Positions 47,365 to 59,346 of a DNA stretch of 64,000 bases are shown in pieces; within the stretch, counting starts at the first letter, position 1, and each line of letters begins with the position of its first letter. The DNA is from Populus alba. Its lineage: Eukaryota; Streptophyta; Magnoliopsida; Malpighiales; Salicaceae. The notes below the pieces were generated by a model that was not told the origin of the DNA, did not search any database, and worked only from the letters and a program-made list of their open reading frames with translations. The translations under genes and the position numbers were made by a program. The stretch spans positions 6,659,157 through 6,723,156 of the forward strand of contig NC_133301.1 of assembly GCF_005239225.2 (NCBI RefSeq). Direction: 5' to 3'.

Positions 47365-49263
47365 CGACCAGATTTGGGTGTTTTTTGAGTTGTGGTCGAA
47401 TGGTTTGATTTGTTTTGGAGTGTTGGCGAATATTTGCTTGTGTTTGGATGGTGGCCGAATGGGTTGTAGTGGTTTGGGTTCTAGCCGAATCTGATGGTCT
47501 TCTCTCCCCTTTTTCCTCACCTTGATTTTCTCTCCCCATCGCCTCATGCTCACTTTTTAGCTTTATTTGATCATCATACACATGTTTGGGTGTAAGAGGT
47601 ACAAGAGTGATGTTTTACCATCTTTTACAATGGTATACCTATTTTTAACCCCATCATGAATTGCCTTCCTATCATATTGCCATGGTCTCCCCAACAAGAT
47701 GTGACTTGCTTGCATTGGTACCACGTCGCACAGAACTTCATCAACATATTTCCAATCGAAAATGGAACCACAACCTGTTTAGTCACTTTCACTTCACCAC
47801 TATCATTCAGCCATTGCAATCTATATGGTTTAGCATGCTTAGCAGTACACAAATTCAGTTTACTAACAAGGGTGGCACTGCAAACATTAACACAACTTCC
47901 ACTATCTATAATTAAACCACACACCTTTCTTTGTACGTAACAACGCGTATGGAAGATGTTCTCCCTTTGTTCATTAGTATCATCTTCTTTGACCTGAACC
48001 TGAAGTGTTCGCCTTAACCAAGGACTCCTCAACTGGTAAAGCTAACTCATCCCCATCACTATCCTCCAATGGTGGCATGCCTTCACAATCAGAACTGTCA
48101 CTTTCAGATTCCACATCACCATTATCTCTAATCATCATGATTCTCTTGTTTGGACACTCTGAAGCATAATGTCCATGTCCCTGACACCTGAAACATTTAA
48201 CATCACGAGTACGTTTAGGTTGAGTTTCAGATTTACCTTTGGCATCAGTAGGGACATCAACTTTAGCCTTTGGTGGTTCAGTTCTAGAAGGACCAAAGGA
48301 TCTTGGGCGGACAATGCCCTCTCTCTTTAGATTCGGCTTCCAAGATGATGACGAACCCGAATTAAACGCTGGCCGAGCATGCCCCCTCCTAAGTTGTCTC
48401 TCCACCTTCGTCGCCATGTGAACCATGTCCTCTAGCTCCACATAGTGCTGTAGCTCAACCACATTAGCAATGTCCCGATTCAACCCATTAAGAAATCTAG
48501 CCATGGTGGCTTCTCTATCCTCAACAACATTGGCCCGAATCATTGCTATCTCCATCTCTTTGTGATATTCATCTACTGTCTTATAACCTTGATTCAAACC
48601 TTGGAGCTTCAGATATAAGTCTCTATAATAGTGGTTTGGCACAAATCGTCTCCTCATTAAGACTTTCATCTCCCCCAAAGTCTGAACGGGTCGCTCGCCA
48701 TTCCTCCTCCTACTGATCACAATCTGATCCCACCAAATCAACGCATACTCCGTAAACTCAATTATCACCAATTTCACCTTTTTCTGTTCAGAATAGCTAT
48801 GGCAATCAAAAATCCAATCTACCTTTTTCTCCCACTCCAAATAAGCCTCGGGATCGTTTTTACCTTGAAAAGTAGGAATTTTCAGTTTAATGGTGTCCAA
48901 ATCCCCATCCATATCTTCATAAGTGCTCATGCCACGGAAATTCACATTCCTCCTAGCCCTGCTCGATCCAGACCTGATTCCTTGGCCAGCTGATGCAAAA
49001 TCATAGTCATCTTCACCCCCATCTGCGTTTTCATCAACAAACTCTTCAAAATCAGATTTGACATTCCGTGCCGCCATGCGGACCGTATTTCCCCGTCGAT
49101 CAGCCCCACTATTCTGTTGCTTTATCGAATTCACCTCATCTTTCAGATCCTTGTACGTCCTAGACAACAGCTCAAGTTGCGGGCCTATGGATCGCAATTG
49201 GAAAGCTACGTCAAGGTTTTGTGTCGCTGATTCGTTATTTTCAGACATTCTTTGAATCTGCAA
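47365..49263 (-). pseudogene. Family A gag-protease, first copy with N-terminus
   Basis: The gag frame 47980-49263 (427 codons) starts MQIQRMSENNES, with the likely true start at the inner Met (about 49248). It holds the retrotransposon gag core (IKLKIPTFQGKNDPEAYLEW, QIVISRRRNGERPV, YYRDLYLKLQGLNQG) and the zinc knuckle CFRCQGHGHYASEC. A 2-nt deletion at about 48015 (GCCTTAACC for GCCTTAAAACC) shifts into the protease frame (47625-48032, IIDSGS). It is the only copy showing the complete gag N-terminus. Confidence 0.87.
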
Positions 49264-50423
49264 AATTTGGTCAGTAGCACAAATATATCCTCACACCTCT
49301 CGTGTATCACACAACCAAAAATTAAGGCTTTTCACTCTATTAAGCTCTCTACGCCTTTTACCTCACAACTTGCTTTCTTTTGGTTCTTTAGGAACTGAAA
49401 TCAACAAATCAAAGTCAATAGCCTTCGCAGCGCACTCTAAATATAATTTTCAGAACTCAAGAATCAATAAATATACTGAAAACAAAGCAAAAACAAAACT
49501 AGGATTATGATTTTGCGAGTAGCAATGCAAATTCGTATGAATTGTGGACGAAACGAAGACACGAAATAAAACAGAAGGGAATGTTAAGAAAACAATTACT
49601 TGACTCCTAGATAATCCAAATATAGCAGAAACAAAAAATATTTGGACAAAACTAAACAACAAAGATCATGTTTTGAAACTCGAGGCAAATCTAACCTATT
49701 ACGCAATTTTACGTAACAGAATTGAAACCCAGACCAAACGATCTTGAAATGACCTCAAATTCAATATTTAGTATTGCAATACTATGAAAACACCAAAAAT
49801 CAATTTATAGGTCGTTCTATAATGTCTAGGTACCCAAACCCCTTGTATGATCAGTTTGCGGCAGAATTGAACCTCCAATTAAAACCTCCAGAAAACGATA
49901 TCAAAATAATCCCAAATTTAATATGTGATGCAATCGCATACCCAATACTCAGAATATGAAGTTTCAATAGATTCCAAGGTATTTTACCTAGGGTTCACTA
50001 AGAGTAGTGTTTTGCGGCAGAATTGAAACTCGAATTAAAACCTCAAGCAAATAATATCAGAATAAGCCCAACTTTGATATATCATGTGATCCCACCCCCA
50101 ATAGACTGAATATGAAGTTTAAATTGATTCTGAGGTGGTTTGCTTATGGTTCACCAAGATTTGTGTTTCTGCGGCAAAAATTGAATGATCCTTCAAATTT
50201 CAACTAATCACTCTTTTCTCTATTTCTTTCTGATTTTTTTTTTCTTTTTAACAAACTGATATGATTAGAGGCAGTAACAAGATGAAATATAAACTTTTTT
50301 TTTTTTTTGCTTAGATGACACAGACACGAAGAACAAGAAGATGGATGCAAACACTAAAAAACTTAAGGGACACTAAAAAAAAAACGAAAATAACAGAATG
50401 ATATGACCTTGTTTCGGAGCCTA
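49264..50423 (-). mobile_element. Family A leader of minus-strand element
   Basis: Non-coding leader between gag and PBS. Its PBS-proximal ~700 bp match the array internal regions closely, while the gag-proximal part does not, which shows which part of family A the array element kept. Confidence 0.82.
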
Positions 50424-50435
50424 GCTCTGATACCA
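50424..50435 (-). promoter_or_regulatory. Primer-binding site, family A
   Basis: GCTCTGATACCA is the complement of TGGTATCAGAGC, two bases from the LTR edge. Confidence 0.9.
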
Positions 50436-50437
50436 AC

Positions 50438-51169
50438 TGATGCGAACCTCGTGATCACGTGGTCACGCAACCCACAATCAAGATTGAGATCTGATCCCGG
50501 AAAGCCGAAATAGGTCTGATATGAGTGCGATACAATGGAAACCTGCCCCAAGGCACCAACACTATTGGAATGAGTAGAATGACGCCACGAAGCCAGTTAA
50601 TCTTCGATAAGTCAGATTCAGTTCGTTCAAGAACTGAAGAATGCAAGAATCACTCTCACACGTTAAAACTGAAAAATTCAGAATAATAATCATCAAAGCT
50701 GCCGAAATTTTGGCCTACGTGAGTTTAAATAGTTCTTGAAAAGTTAACCCTAATGGACCCTTTATGTGGACTTATATGAGGTCCACTCAAAACTGGCCCA
50801 AAACCCTAAAATGAAAAGCCCATAACCCTAAAATGAAAAGCCCATAACTTAATCCAAAACAAGCCTTGGATCCTAACTTAAAACAAAGTATGAATTAAGC
50901 CCAAACAAGCCTTGGGTTGCTAACAAAATAAAATAAAGCCCTTATCTCATGGCCCAAATAAGGTTGTATTGGACCCCTCTTGCATATAGATAAGATGTAC
51001 TAGGATCTCCTCTTGATACTCCAATGGACCTTCCAATTCTGACTTGGTGGAAACCTTCAAAACCAATGCATTCAATGCGTCTTTCAATGTCTTTGTCTTG
51101 GACCGAGTCATTGGTCCATTTGGAACATGTAATGGGTCCTTGCTGGTGTTTCTGGGCTGGTCCGCATCA
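50438..51169 (-). repeat. 5' LTR of minus-strand family A element
   Basis: 732 bp between TGATGCGAACC and GGTCCGCATCA. It is longer than the other family A LTRs largely because CCCTAAAATGAAAAGCCCATAA is duplicated in tandem (50804-50825 and 50826-50847, 22 bp each). On its right it abuts gag of a different gypsy family, which looks like its insertion target. Confidence 0.9.
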
Positions 51170-51546
51170 CATTCAAACACCTTTTCAACCTTCTGAATCT
51201 ACTCCAAGTATTCCTCAGGTGAACTACTTCCTCTAAACGGTGGAATCTTAAGTTTGAGACCATTAGGAGGATTATAATTCTGCCTTCTTGGTCTGACCCT
51301 ATCATCAGCCTCATCATCCCCATTTAGATCTTCGTCAGCTTCTATAATATCATTTCATGGCACCCAAAGTGCTTGCCTCGGTTGGGGTTGCAAATTATTT
51401 CTTTGCATCCTTTGCATAAGGGTATTCAACTGTTCATGAATTCCAGTCATCTCATCCCGAATCTCAGCATGAGATCGTTGTAAGCCCATAACCTGTGCCT
51501 GTTCCAAACTTAACCCTCTTAGCAAATCTTCTTTATCTCCAACCAT
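51170..51546 (-). pseudogene. Gag N-terminus of another gypsy family (D)
   Basis: Starts at MVGDKEDLLRG (about 51546), runs through a helical gag N-terminus (MQRMQRNNLQPQPRQ), changes frame near 51350, and shows KLKIPPFRGSSSPEEYLE, a stop, then KVEKVFEC. It breaks at 51170 where the family A LTR lies. Only the matrix/capsid start remains. Confidence 0.75.
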
Positions 51547-51632
51547 AGTTAAGTCTATCAACCTCAATTCCAGCAAACCTTTCTTCTTCTTCTTGTTGTT
51601 GTTTTTGGCTCCTGTCTTAGATCGCAACTGAT

Positions 51633-51644
51633 GCTCTGATACCA
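51633..51644 (-). promoter_or_regulatory. Primer-binding site, family D
   Basis: GCTCTGATACCA, tRNA-iMet type, two bases from the TGATGTGCCG edge of an LTR. The leader to the gag start is short (about 90 bp). Confidence 0.85.
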
Positions 51645-51646
51645 GA

Positions 51647-52040
51647 TGATGTGCCGTGAATAATTCGAAAGTCGACAATAATGATTCTAACGAAAATGGA
51701 TGAAGGATGGGTCTGGTTGTGTTGTCTTTCTATTGGTATTTAGGCTGGATTGTAGTGATTTAAAGGTAAATAAGATGGAGGATAGACTAGAATGATACTT
51801 TGATAAGTCGATCTGGACGCCACAAAGATCAGTCTAGGATTTCGACGCCACACTCTTTCTGATTGAAGAGTGATAAGTCAAGTAAGGTTCTTCACAAAAT
51901 CAATTTGGAAGAGCAACTCTTAATTCTCTTAATTAAGTTTCAAATCTTGGCCAAAAAGTGTTTATTACATATTCTGATACATATTTATCATTGGAACAAC
52001 CCTCCAAAGTTAGGTGAATTCAACATGATAGAAGTCAAGC
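51647..52040 (-). repeat. LTR fragment, family D
   Basis: Left edge TGATGTGCCGTG adjoins the PBS; the sequence resembles neither family A nor B. The outer end is replaced at about 52041 by a family A LTR fragment, so full length and target duplication are unknown. Confidence 0.65.
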
Positions 52041-52397
52041 CATTTTAGGGTTATGGGATTTTCATTTTAGGGTTTTGGGCCAGTTTTGAGTGGAACTCAT
52101 ATAAGTCCACATAAAGGGTCCATTAGGGTTAACTTTTCAAGAACTATTTAAACTCATGTAGGCCAAAATTTCGGCAGCTTTGATGATTATTATTCTGAAA
52201 TTTTCAGTTTTAACGTGTGAGAGTGATTCTTGCATTCTTCAGTTCTTGAACGAACTAAATCTGACTGATCGAAGATTAACTGGCTTCGTGGCGTCATTCT
52301 ACTCATTCCAATAGTGTTGGTGCCTTGGGGCAGGTTTCCATTGTGTCGCACTCATATCAGACCTATTTCGACTTTCCGGGATCAGATCTCAATCTTG
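52041..52397 (+). repeat. Family A LTR fragment (R/U5 part)
   Basis: Matches family A from CATTTTAGGGTTATGGG to GATCAGATCTCAATCTTG and shows the 22-bp duplication otherwise seen only in the LTR at 50438-51169. Both ends are ragged: no TG start, no CA end. Confidence 0.8.
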
Positions 52398-52834
52398 TTT
52401 CGACTTGGAATTGCCTCTATCTATTTTGAAACATAATCTACTGCGACTAATATGTACAAAAAACTAAATGATGGAGGAAATGGACCCATGAAATATATAC
52501 CCCAACAGTCAAAGATCTTAATGACAATAATAGGATTTAAAGGCATCATGTGATGTTTTGAAATAGATCCCAACTTTTGACAATTTTCACAAGTCTTACA
52601 GAATGCTTGTGAGTCCGAGCATTGTGGGCCAGTAAAATCCACTTTGTAAGATTTTTGTAGTTATCTTTCTTGATGAGAAATGACACCCACATGCCTCAGA
52701 ATGACAAACCTTAATGACACTACTTACCTCATTATCAGGAATGCATATTCAAAATATTTGATTAGGACAATATTTGAATAAATAAGGGTCATCCCAATAA
52801 AAGTTCTTCACTTCGTTCAAGAACTTTCTTTTGT
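52398..52834 (-). pseudogene. Athila-like integrase fragment
   Basis: Reads DKRKFLNEVKNFYWDDPYLFKYCP (start of integrase), then after frameshifts CKTCENCQKLGSIS and MGPFPPSFSFLYILVAVDYVSK (52421-52642). The latter resembles the HHCC/core start of Tat/Athila-lineage gypsy elements as I remember them. It ends against the family A LTR fragment. Confidence 0.78.
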
Positions 52835-53988
52835 CACTTACTTGTTCGGCAAAAAAGGCTTTCTTTTTCATATTCAATTTTCTCTTCACAGTGAACAGAT
52901 CTTTTAAAAATTTAGCATAGAAAGGAACTTGTTTAATAACATCCAACAAAGGTATATTGATCCTTACCTATTTGAAAGTTTCAAACATTTCAGAGTTGTG
53001 ATAGACTTTCCCTTGTTTGGTTATGGTATGAGAAAATGGAACTGCTGGCCGGGAATCAGCCTTTTCTTTGCAATGTTGAGGTTCAACCTCTTCCTTACCC
53101 TTAGAGATTGACTCATCATCTTTCTCACAAGAGTCAACGGTGGGTTTTTCAATAACCTTACCACTGCAAAGAGTGATGACTGATTTGACTTGATTCATGT
53201 GTTGGCTTCCGAAACCACTTGCATTTTGCATTGTATCGCCCATTGGGATTTTGTTGTGGTTGAGATGGAAACTACATTTCTCTCGAAAACTAAGAGCAGA
53301 TGTGAATGATGCAAGAGTATATTAAAATCTGTCATGCTTTAAGCAAGTTGAGTGTTGATTGACTCCTGCTTTTCAATGAATGCATGCAATGTTTTCTCAA
53401 GATTTCTTCTAGGAAGGGGAGCATAAGAAGGTGCATATCTATGAGATTGTTGAAAATTATGGTGTGCTTGAAACAATGGCTGTGAAGTTTGTGCATTATT
53501 GTTATAACTCTTCTAACTAAAATTTGTCTTTGAAAGAGTTTGTTATGTGAGATGGAAAAACTTCTTTAAAAATTGTTTTGCATTTCATCCCAAGCACAAA
53601 TATATCCTGGTCTTAAATTTTGTAGCCATGTTTTAGCTTTATCTTTTAATGAAAAAGGAAAAAGCTTTAATTGGATGGTGTTCATGCTACAATTTGAGTC
53701 ATTATAGGTGTTACAGACCTCCTCAAATTCTCTTAAATGCAAGTATGGATTTTCTAGCTCTAATCCATGAAAAGAAGGTAAAAGTCGAATAATGTCCGAC
53801 TTAAAATTAAAATGAGATGCATTAAGGGGGGAAACTATGCATGAGGATGCACTTGTTCTTGTGGGATTCATGTGGTCTTTAAGTGTTCTAACACAGTTAT
53901 TCTCATTATTCTCATTATGAAGCGTCTGGTTATCTTCTTCTGTCATATTTTTTTGAAAATAATGAGGATACCCTACATAGTCTACCAC
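52835..53988 (-). pseudogene. Athila-like gag and protease region, fused to integrase
   Basis: Gag (53566-53988) shows IIRLLPSFHGLELENPYLHLREFEEVC, FPFSLKDKAKTWLQNL and WDEMQNNF, a retrotransposon gag core. After stops, 52968-53243 and 52835-52949 give the gag-end/protease-start sequence (MLDVIKQVPFYAKFLKDL ... AFFAEQVS). Integrase follows immediately, so RT and RNase H have been deleted. Confidence 0.78.
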
Positions 53989-54149
53989 TTAATGTACATG
54001 ACCAAACTCTCATGCATGTGTAGGAAGAGAATAAAAGAAAGCAAAGAAAAAGAACAAAACAGAACGAAACAAAAGAAACAAAGGTTATATAAAATGAAAA
54101 GTGAAAAGAGAAAATAAAATAAATATTATAATTTATACAAGAATTTACC

Positions 54150-54167
54150 TCCCCGACAACGGCATCA
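54150..54167 (-). promoter_or_regulatory. Primer-binding site, Athila-like (tRNA-Asp type, degenerate)
   Basis: Reads TGATGCCGTTGTCGGGGA on the minus strand, a decayed form of the TGGCGCCGTTGCCGGGGA site complementary to tRNA-Asp, six bases from the LTR end. Confidence 0.75.
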
Positions 54168-54271
54168 AAAACTTGAGACGACCAAAAGATTGATGTCTTA
54201 TTCCAAGTGCAGGAGTGTCGAAGTAATAAATAACCTGACAAGATTGGGGTCGAACCACAGGGAGGTTAACT

Positions 54272-54303
54272 ATAATAATAATAATAATAGTAACAACAAT
54301 AGT

Positions 54304-54339
<36 letters not shown>

Positions 54340-54352
54340 AATAACAATAAGT
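54272..54352 (+). repeat. TAA/CAA microsatellite in LTR
   Basis: Runs of ATA and CAA triplets. The inverted LTR has the matching ATT/GTT array at about 63565-63625, so the microsatellite is an inherited part of this LTR family. It also produces a spurious poly-Asn frame. Confidence 0.9.
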
Positions 54353-54728
54353 TGAAGAGAGCTTTGAGATGTGTTATTGATATAAGGATTAAACAATGAT
54401 AAAAACAATTATCAAGGGTAGAGGACCCACTAATGGTATTTCAAACAAGTATAGTATAAAGTCTTATTACTTCACTGGAAACCACACACAAAGGAGGTTC
54501 CAATCGGATTATAAATTGTAAACATGATTACATTAGTTATCTTATTCAAATAATGCTAATACTTGTAAATGTTGTTAGGTATTCATAATTATAACTTATG
54601 TTAACAACAAATCAAATTCCTTTCATAGCACAGGTGTCGGTTATACCATACGGTTGAGCTATGAAAGCGCCAAGTATTTGTTGTACCAAGGGTTATACAA
54701 CATAAATCTAGATTAACCATTTAACAAG

Positions 54729-54733
54729 CAAAG
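54729..54733 (+). repeat. Target-site duplication of solo LTR, left
   Basis: CAAAG, repeated exactly at 55678-55682. Confidence 0.92.
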
Positions 54734-55677
54734 TGATACGGTTCAGCCATGTGATACGACCCAAGTAAGGTCAAATTCGGATTTTGGCGTAAAAAGCGCA
54801 ACAGTCCAGGTTTATGGCAACAATCATAATTCTCAATCTGACCGTTGGATCGGGATAATATTTTATGTGGACTCTCCATACATATCTTACTACCTTGGGT
54901 TAAAAATTCAGGTCAATCGGAGTTCGGGAAGGAACCGCAATACTGGTCAACGGAGGCTGTACGGATTTTGTTATTTACTTCCATTTGACTTGTGGACTTC
55001 CTATTTGGTTAGGATTCTTTTCCTCCAAGGATGTGGCAGCTGGCTTTGGGAATTTCCTAGTTCCACAAGGATTTTTAATGAGCTGCAATATAATCTACAA
55101 GTGTGGCAGTGATTCATTAATGTTTCAGAATCCTTTTCTTATAAGGATTTCTTATTCATCCTAGTCACACAAGGAAAGAAGGGCTGGTGGTATTTAATGA
55201 CATATTAGTTATTTTTATTATTTTCTTTAATGTTTCGGCTTAATTAAAACTTTGTTTTGAGCTAGGGTCCAAGGCTTGTTTGGATCAGGTTATGGGCTTT
55301 TTAGTTTAGGGTTTTGGGCCAGTTTTGAGTGGACCTCATATAAGTCCACATAAAGGGTCCATTAGGGTTAACTTTTCAAGAACTATTTAAACTCATGTAA
55401 GCCACAATTTCAGCAGCTTTGATGATTATTATTCTGAATTTTTCAGTTTTAATGTGTGAGAGTGATTCTTGCATTCTTCAGTTCTTGAACGAACTGAATC
55501 TGACTTATCGAAGATTAACTGGCTTCGTGGCGTCATTCTACTCATTCCAATAGTGTTAGTGCCTTGGGGTAGGTTTCCATTGTGTCACACTCCTATCAGA
55601 CCTATTTCGGCTTTCCGGGATCAGATCTCAATCTTGATTGTGGGTTGCGTGACCACGTGATCACGAGGTTCGCATCA
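54734..55677 (+). repeat. Solo LTR of the array-type (mosaic) element
   Basis: 944 bp from TGATACGGTTCAGCC to GGTTCGCATCA, the same length and organisation as the full-length array LTRs, including the extra 18-bp tip before TGATACGACCC. It is flanked by CAAAG on both sides with no internal sequence. It formed by insertion of the element and LTR-LTR recombination. Confidence 0.93.
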
Positions 55678-55682
55678 CAAAG
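55678..55682 (+). repeat. Target-site duplication of solo LTR, right
   Basis: CAAAG, matching 54729-54733. Confidence 0.92.
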
Positions 55683-56626
55683 TCCATGTTGAGCTTATAC
55701 TATACTTATTCTTACACCATTAGTATAACCTTTTCACCTAGACATAATAAATTTAGCTAAACATAATGAAAGAGAGAAACATAAATAAACAAGATAAGAA
55801 TATATTTATATAAGTATAGTAAATGAAATGAAAATCATAAACAAGAGATTAATATAATATAAAATTAAACTTGAACATTACAAAATACAAATAAAGAGAG
55901 CTAGAGCAAGATCTTGATCTAAACAACCAAGATGCCTAAATGCATGGCAAATGCCTCCCTTTATAGGCTAAAATTTGGAACTATTGATTTGATTACTAAT
56001 TGTTGAGTGGGTGGCCACATCCTTATCTTCTATTCTGAACAAAAAGTCATTGCTAAAGTCAGAATTTGAATAGACTTGAATTATGAAAGGTCTAAGAAAT
56101 TGTCTCAGCTTTCCAACAAAGAAAGAATCAATGGATTTGGAATTCTAGAACTTGAGATATGGGTTGAACACTGAACAGTATCTGGGCTGCAAAACAAATT
56201 TGGACTTCTCCGTTGTTGCTCCAATTTGAACTTGAAAACGGCCTTTTTAAATCTTGCATTCTGCATGAAAAGTTTTAGGCCTATGTCTTAGTTTTCCATC
56301 CATATAGAGCAGACCTAAATCCAAGTTTTACAGCTTTAGCTATGATCCAATGACTAAACAGTGTTTTAATTTGGACTGAACCAGCATCTCTTTTCTAAAT
56401 TTAGCCCTCTCTTTGTCTTTTCAATTTCAGTAATTAAACTCATCAGTGAATCCTTTGATTTATGTGATAGGCCTGCATTTAATATGAACATTTACCATAA
56501 ATTAAGGTATCTTATAGTATGAAACTTCTTATTGTAAAACATGCTTTAGTTAAGGAGTTATTGATACTTCAAATGCAAAATGATGATATAAAACCTTGAT
56601 AAAAATGCACTTTTAAGTACTAATAA

Positions 56627-57488
56627 AAAACCATAATGGATCAAAAGTATAATTGAGTTTGGAAATGATGTGGTTAAGCCCTAATAGACATGATAGACCT
56701 TGGGTTGAAATTTTTATTGATAAGTTAACGAAAATGACATAACAAGTTCTGAGATGAACTATAGATGAAATAAACTATATGATTGGGAAACTATTCGAAT
56801 TTATATTGTTTGTTTTAAAATAAAATGACTGCCTGGGAAGCCAAAGGACTTATAATTAAAATGATACAAGTTAGATGTATATAAGAAAACGAGATAGGAA
56901 ATGGATTAAATATGTTGATAATGAAATGGTAATACGACTTTAATGTGCTCGATAAGTGAAATGAGATATGGAACACAATATGGAAGCATTAAAATATATA
57001 TTCAATTGATTTGCAAGATGTAATTAATGAATCACACTGGGATGAATTAAACCAAGTTGTACATGTAAGCATTAATATGATATTATGGTGTGAATTTGAT
57101 GCGTATAATGATGGGAAGAGAATTCATCAATAATGAATGAGAAAGTACAACATTGAAAACTAATATAAATTCGATGAGTCGAGAAAATGATATACAAAAT
57201 TAGATCTGTTTGTTTAGTATTACATGTTAGTAACCACAATGATGCACATGTTTATTATATCTTTTATGATATGATGTATGTTTTAGGTAAAATTATTGAA
57301 GATCAAAGTTCTCTTTTCTAAGGAGTCGCCGAGCTACCATGCCTTCCATGTTAAAGAAAATTCTTATATTTTCAAGGAATTATTTTATAATCAATTCATG
57401 TATATGTAGTTTGGGAAATTTGGTAATTTAATTTATATGTGTTGAAAAAAATTACCTAAGTTTTTACACACTCGATCATTGAAATAAG
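56627..57488. other. AT-rich region, no feature seen
   Basis: No open frame of note, no LTR edge, no recognisable repeat. It lies between the Athila-like LTR and the non-LTR insertion. Confidence 0.6.
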
Positions 57489-57505
57489 TATAAACACATG
57501 AGAAA

Positions 57506-59346
57506 AGAAAGAGCTCTCAGTCGAGTTAGCGGATAGAGAGAGAATTTAGAGAGAGATGCTCTCCTTCTCCTGAAGTTTCTCCTCGTGGATGGATGTTACT
57601 CCTGAGCTTAGTGCGCTCTCTCTTTATAGCTCCCATGACCATCCAACATCGACATCTCTGTTTCAACTCGAATGCAAACAGAGTGAGTACATTATGGTTT
57701 CCCCATAACCCTAACGAGTGGATAGGCTAGTGATACAGATGCTAGGGTTTTTGCTAATGACTTGTGGCAACTCTCTCCTCTGTAGATGACTTAGATGAAG
57801 GTTTGATTTCTTTCCCTCCACTCTTATTTTTCCTGGATCTGTTCTCTGTATGGCCCGATGGGGTCTCTGGTTCCCTTACTGTTCATCTTTAAAATTTTCA
57901 CATCACTATTGCCGGCGTCAATTTCTCCGCTAACATAGATGATGATAGCTTCTTTGAAGGTCTTTATGCCCGGATGTTCCACTTGTTAGGGCTTTGTCTA
58001 TCTAGGTGAGGCTCTCTCCCCATGTCTAGACTGTACGCTCTCCTGTTCTAGTTATTCTACAGGTTTGATTCGGCTGCCATTTTGCTTGGTAAAGGGATCG
58101 GTTGGGTGAGGCTCTCTCCCCAAATGTTTGGTTTCCTTACCTGTTGTTGTAATGGGGTTATTCTGCATGTGTTTGCTAGTTGGGTAGCTTGATGCTGTTG
58201 GTTTGCTGCAAAGGATTTCTTTGCCTAATGTGGGGCATTGGTTGGGGTCTGTCTGGGCTCTTTCTGGATTGGGTCTGGCTGATTAGGATGAGACTTCTTG
58301 TTGATGCTACATCTATTGGGTAGCTCATTAAGCTTGTCTACATATTTGTTGTTGATAAAGTGTCATGGGACTGCATGTTGTGATGCTAGCTTTCCTCCAA
58401 GATTGTGTTATGCAGGTCTTGGAGCTTTTTTGGCAAACGTGTGGAGTCCTGCTATAAAGGATTTCTTTGCCTGTTTGGGTGAGGCTCTCACCCCTAATAC
58501 ATGGCCCCCTCCATGCTGGCATGGTGATCTAGTTTATCAGATATGTGCTTTGCTTGTTGTGTATGTCATCCTTTCTCAAGGGCACTTCTACTTGTTGTCG
58601 TCGTACTGCTTTGCTAGGGCTTAATCTGTCTGGGTGAGGTTCTCTCCCCATGACACCCCCATGTGTATTTTGGTTATTTTGTAGGTTTGATTTGGCTGAC
58701 CTCTCTAGACAGATGCTTTGAACCCCAATAGGTTGGATGAGGCTCTCTCCCCACATACTTGGGTTGTTGATTCCTTGTTTCTATTCTGCTACCAAGGTGC
58801 AGGTTTGGTCTGCTGGTGATGATATATGCGGACGGTTTCTTATACCTGCTTGGTATAGGGCTCCATTTGGGTGAGACTCTCTCCCCAAAGGTAAGTTGTG
58901 TTAAGCAGCTGGTTTGCTTTTAAGGATGGCCAACTTGTTTTTGAGGTTCGTCTTCATTGTTGTTATCCCTCTTTTGATGGAAAGCAGGTTGTTGCCAATT
59001 TGCCGGGTTGGAAGGAGACTTGCCTCTCTGATACTGTTGGCTTTTGGATTTCCAGGCAGATGCTTCTTTATCTACTAGGTTGGTTTTAATGCATGTTTAT
59101 TGCCATATGGCTTTTGATGCTTGTACAAGGGAGCCTATTCCCTTTGATTTTAGGTTGTATAAGGGAGTTTGTTCCCTTTGCTGTCTATTTCGCAAGCTTG
59201 TCTTGCTATGGTTTGTTCAAGGAAGTCTGTTCCCTTTACCTATATATGTATCTCTATATGTACTGCTGGTTTTCCAGCTTGTTCTGCAAGCTTGTCTTGC
59301 TATTTTTTTATCTATACAATTCTTACATTTGATAAAAAAAATAAAT
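57506..59346 (+). mobile_element. Poly(A)-tailed non-LTR insertion without recognisable ORF
   Basis: About 1.84 kb, less AT-rich than its surroundings, ending TTTGATAAAAAAAATAAA. It is flanked by TATAAACACATGAGAAA (57489-57505) and TATAAACACGAGAAA (59347-59361), a target duplication with one 2-bp indel. The frames inside (for example 58298-58624) have no recognisable domain. Internally it is repetitive: a GGGTGAGGCTCTCTCCCC-type motif occurs six times and two ~630-bp halves resemble each other. It could be a non-autonomous LINE derivative or an inserted copy of a non-coding transcript. Confidence 0.65.

Larger units (their letters stand above)
54174..56626 (-). repeat. Athila-like LTR, split by a solo LTR
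   Basis: Minus-strand LTR of about 1.5 kb once the nested LTR at 54734-55677 is removed. It is the inverted relative of 62142-63739. Shared blocks include CCTCCCTGTGGTTCGACC, TTACTTCGACACTCCTGCACTTGG and the TAAAAGTGCA start. The outer boundary at 56626 is inferred from that alignment. Confidence 0.72.

Noticed and set aside
46845..47581. Long frames filled with unknown residues across the N gap (and at 16409-16966)
   Set aside because: They exist only because N stretches contain no stops.
54190..54399. 69-codon poly-asparagine frame
   Set aside because: Translation of the TAA/CAA microsatellite inside an LTR.
58298..58624. 108-codon frame in the non-LTR insertion
   Set aside because: No recognisable domain; the length is unremarkable for this less AT-rich stretch, and a frame on the other strand overlaps it.
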